A DNA stretch of 61,622 nt from Calothrix sp. HK-06 (lineage in GTDB: Bacteria > Cyanobacteriota > Cyanobacteriia > Cyanobacteriales > Nostocaceae). A program made the translations under genes and the position numbers. Positions 61,555 through 61,622 of the stretch are shown piece by piece. The notes below the pieces were generated by a model that saw only the letters and a program-made list of their open reading frames with translations, did no database searches and was not told the DNA's origin. The stretch's first letter is position 1. Each line of letters opens with the position of its first letter. The stretch is taken from the NCBI RefSeq assembly GCF_001904745.1, contig NZ_MRCD01000051.1:1-61622 (forward strand), in the 5' to 3' direction.

Positions 61555-61622
61555 TGAAGTAAAGCATTATGTTGGGATTTGCTAAAGACGTTTATAATAC
61601 TGTTCTCTGTTCCCGAAAATGG

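Overview
The window is chromosomal DNA of a filamentous, very probably heterocyst-type (Nostocales) cyanobacterium. The evidence is gene content: a fbp-tal-zwf-opcA pentose-phosphate operon, a CYP110-like P450, a GUN4 domain next to a Ser/Thr kinase, DUF1997, DUF4079, DUF2382 and TIGR03943 proteins, an ABC1 kinase, and an intein-containing B12-dependent ribonucleotide reductase. The DNA is AT-rich. The usual cyanobacterial palindrome GCGATCGC was not seen, while GGCGCC occurs about 115 times by hand count, in coding and non-coding DNA alike. No rRNA, tRNA, CRISPR array or intact insertion sequence was recognised.

Layout. 1-5.9 kb: DUF924 protein, secreted proteins, two gene relics (haemagglutinin-type repeats and a methyltransferase C-terminus), an MFS permease, a P450 and a transaldolase-like relic. 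5.9-12.1 kb: Tat-exported aldo/keto reductase, a Ser/Thr kinase-GUN4 pair separated by one in-frame stop codon, and a CtpE-like P-type ATPase with a small membrane partner. 12.5-22.1 kb: an amino-acid/acyl catabolic neighbourhood (acyl-CoA dehydrogenase-cyclase fusion, aldehyde dehydrogenase, class III aminotransferase, sensor kinase, DUF1338 2-oxoadipate dioxygenase-like enzyme, serine acetyltransferase). 22.2-30.8 kb: HEAT protein, a VKOR-like gene with a decayed tandem copy, an FMN-dependent PPOX protein, nrdJ with an intein, and a hypothetical gene.

31-39.4 kb: a small conserved protein, an RRM RNA-binding protein, then the oxidative pentose phosphate operon (fbp, tal, zwf, opcA) and a cobyrinate diamide synthase gene. 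Adenosylcobalamin is the cofactor of NrdJ, so the last gene fits the nrdJ upstream. 39.4-49.2 kb: S-formylglutathione hydrolase, SDR, DUF1997, DUF4079, GNAT, PD-(D/E)XK protein, a coiled-coil protein, an Ig-like/propeller membrane protein and a permease pair (DUF318 + TIGR03943). 49.8-61.6 kb: a degenerate histidine kinase, a truncated DUF3084 gene, two DUF2382 stress-type proteins, a kinase-like protein, recN, an ABC1 kinase and several hypothetical genes.

The window carries many gene relics (at least eight) and at least seven families of dispersed hairpin or palindromic repeats. Several repeats sit exactly at gene ends, supply the last codons of proteins, or lie inside a fused reading frame. 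The most interesting observations are the GGCGCC palindrome, the kinase-GUN4 nonsense split, the candidate lysine/2-oxoadipate neighbourhood, the pseudo-sensor kinase, and repeats that reshape protein ends.
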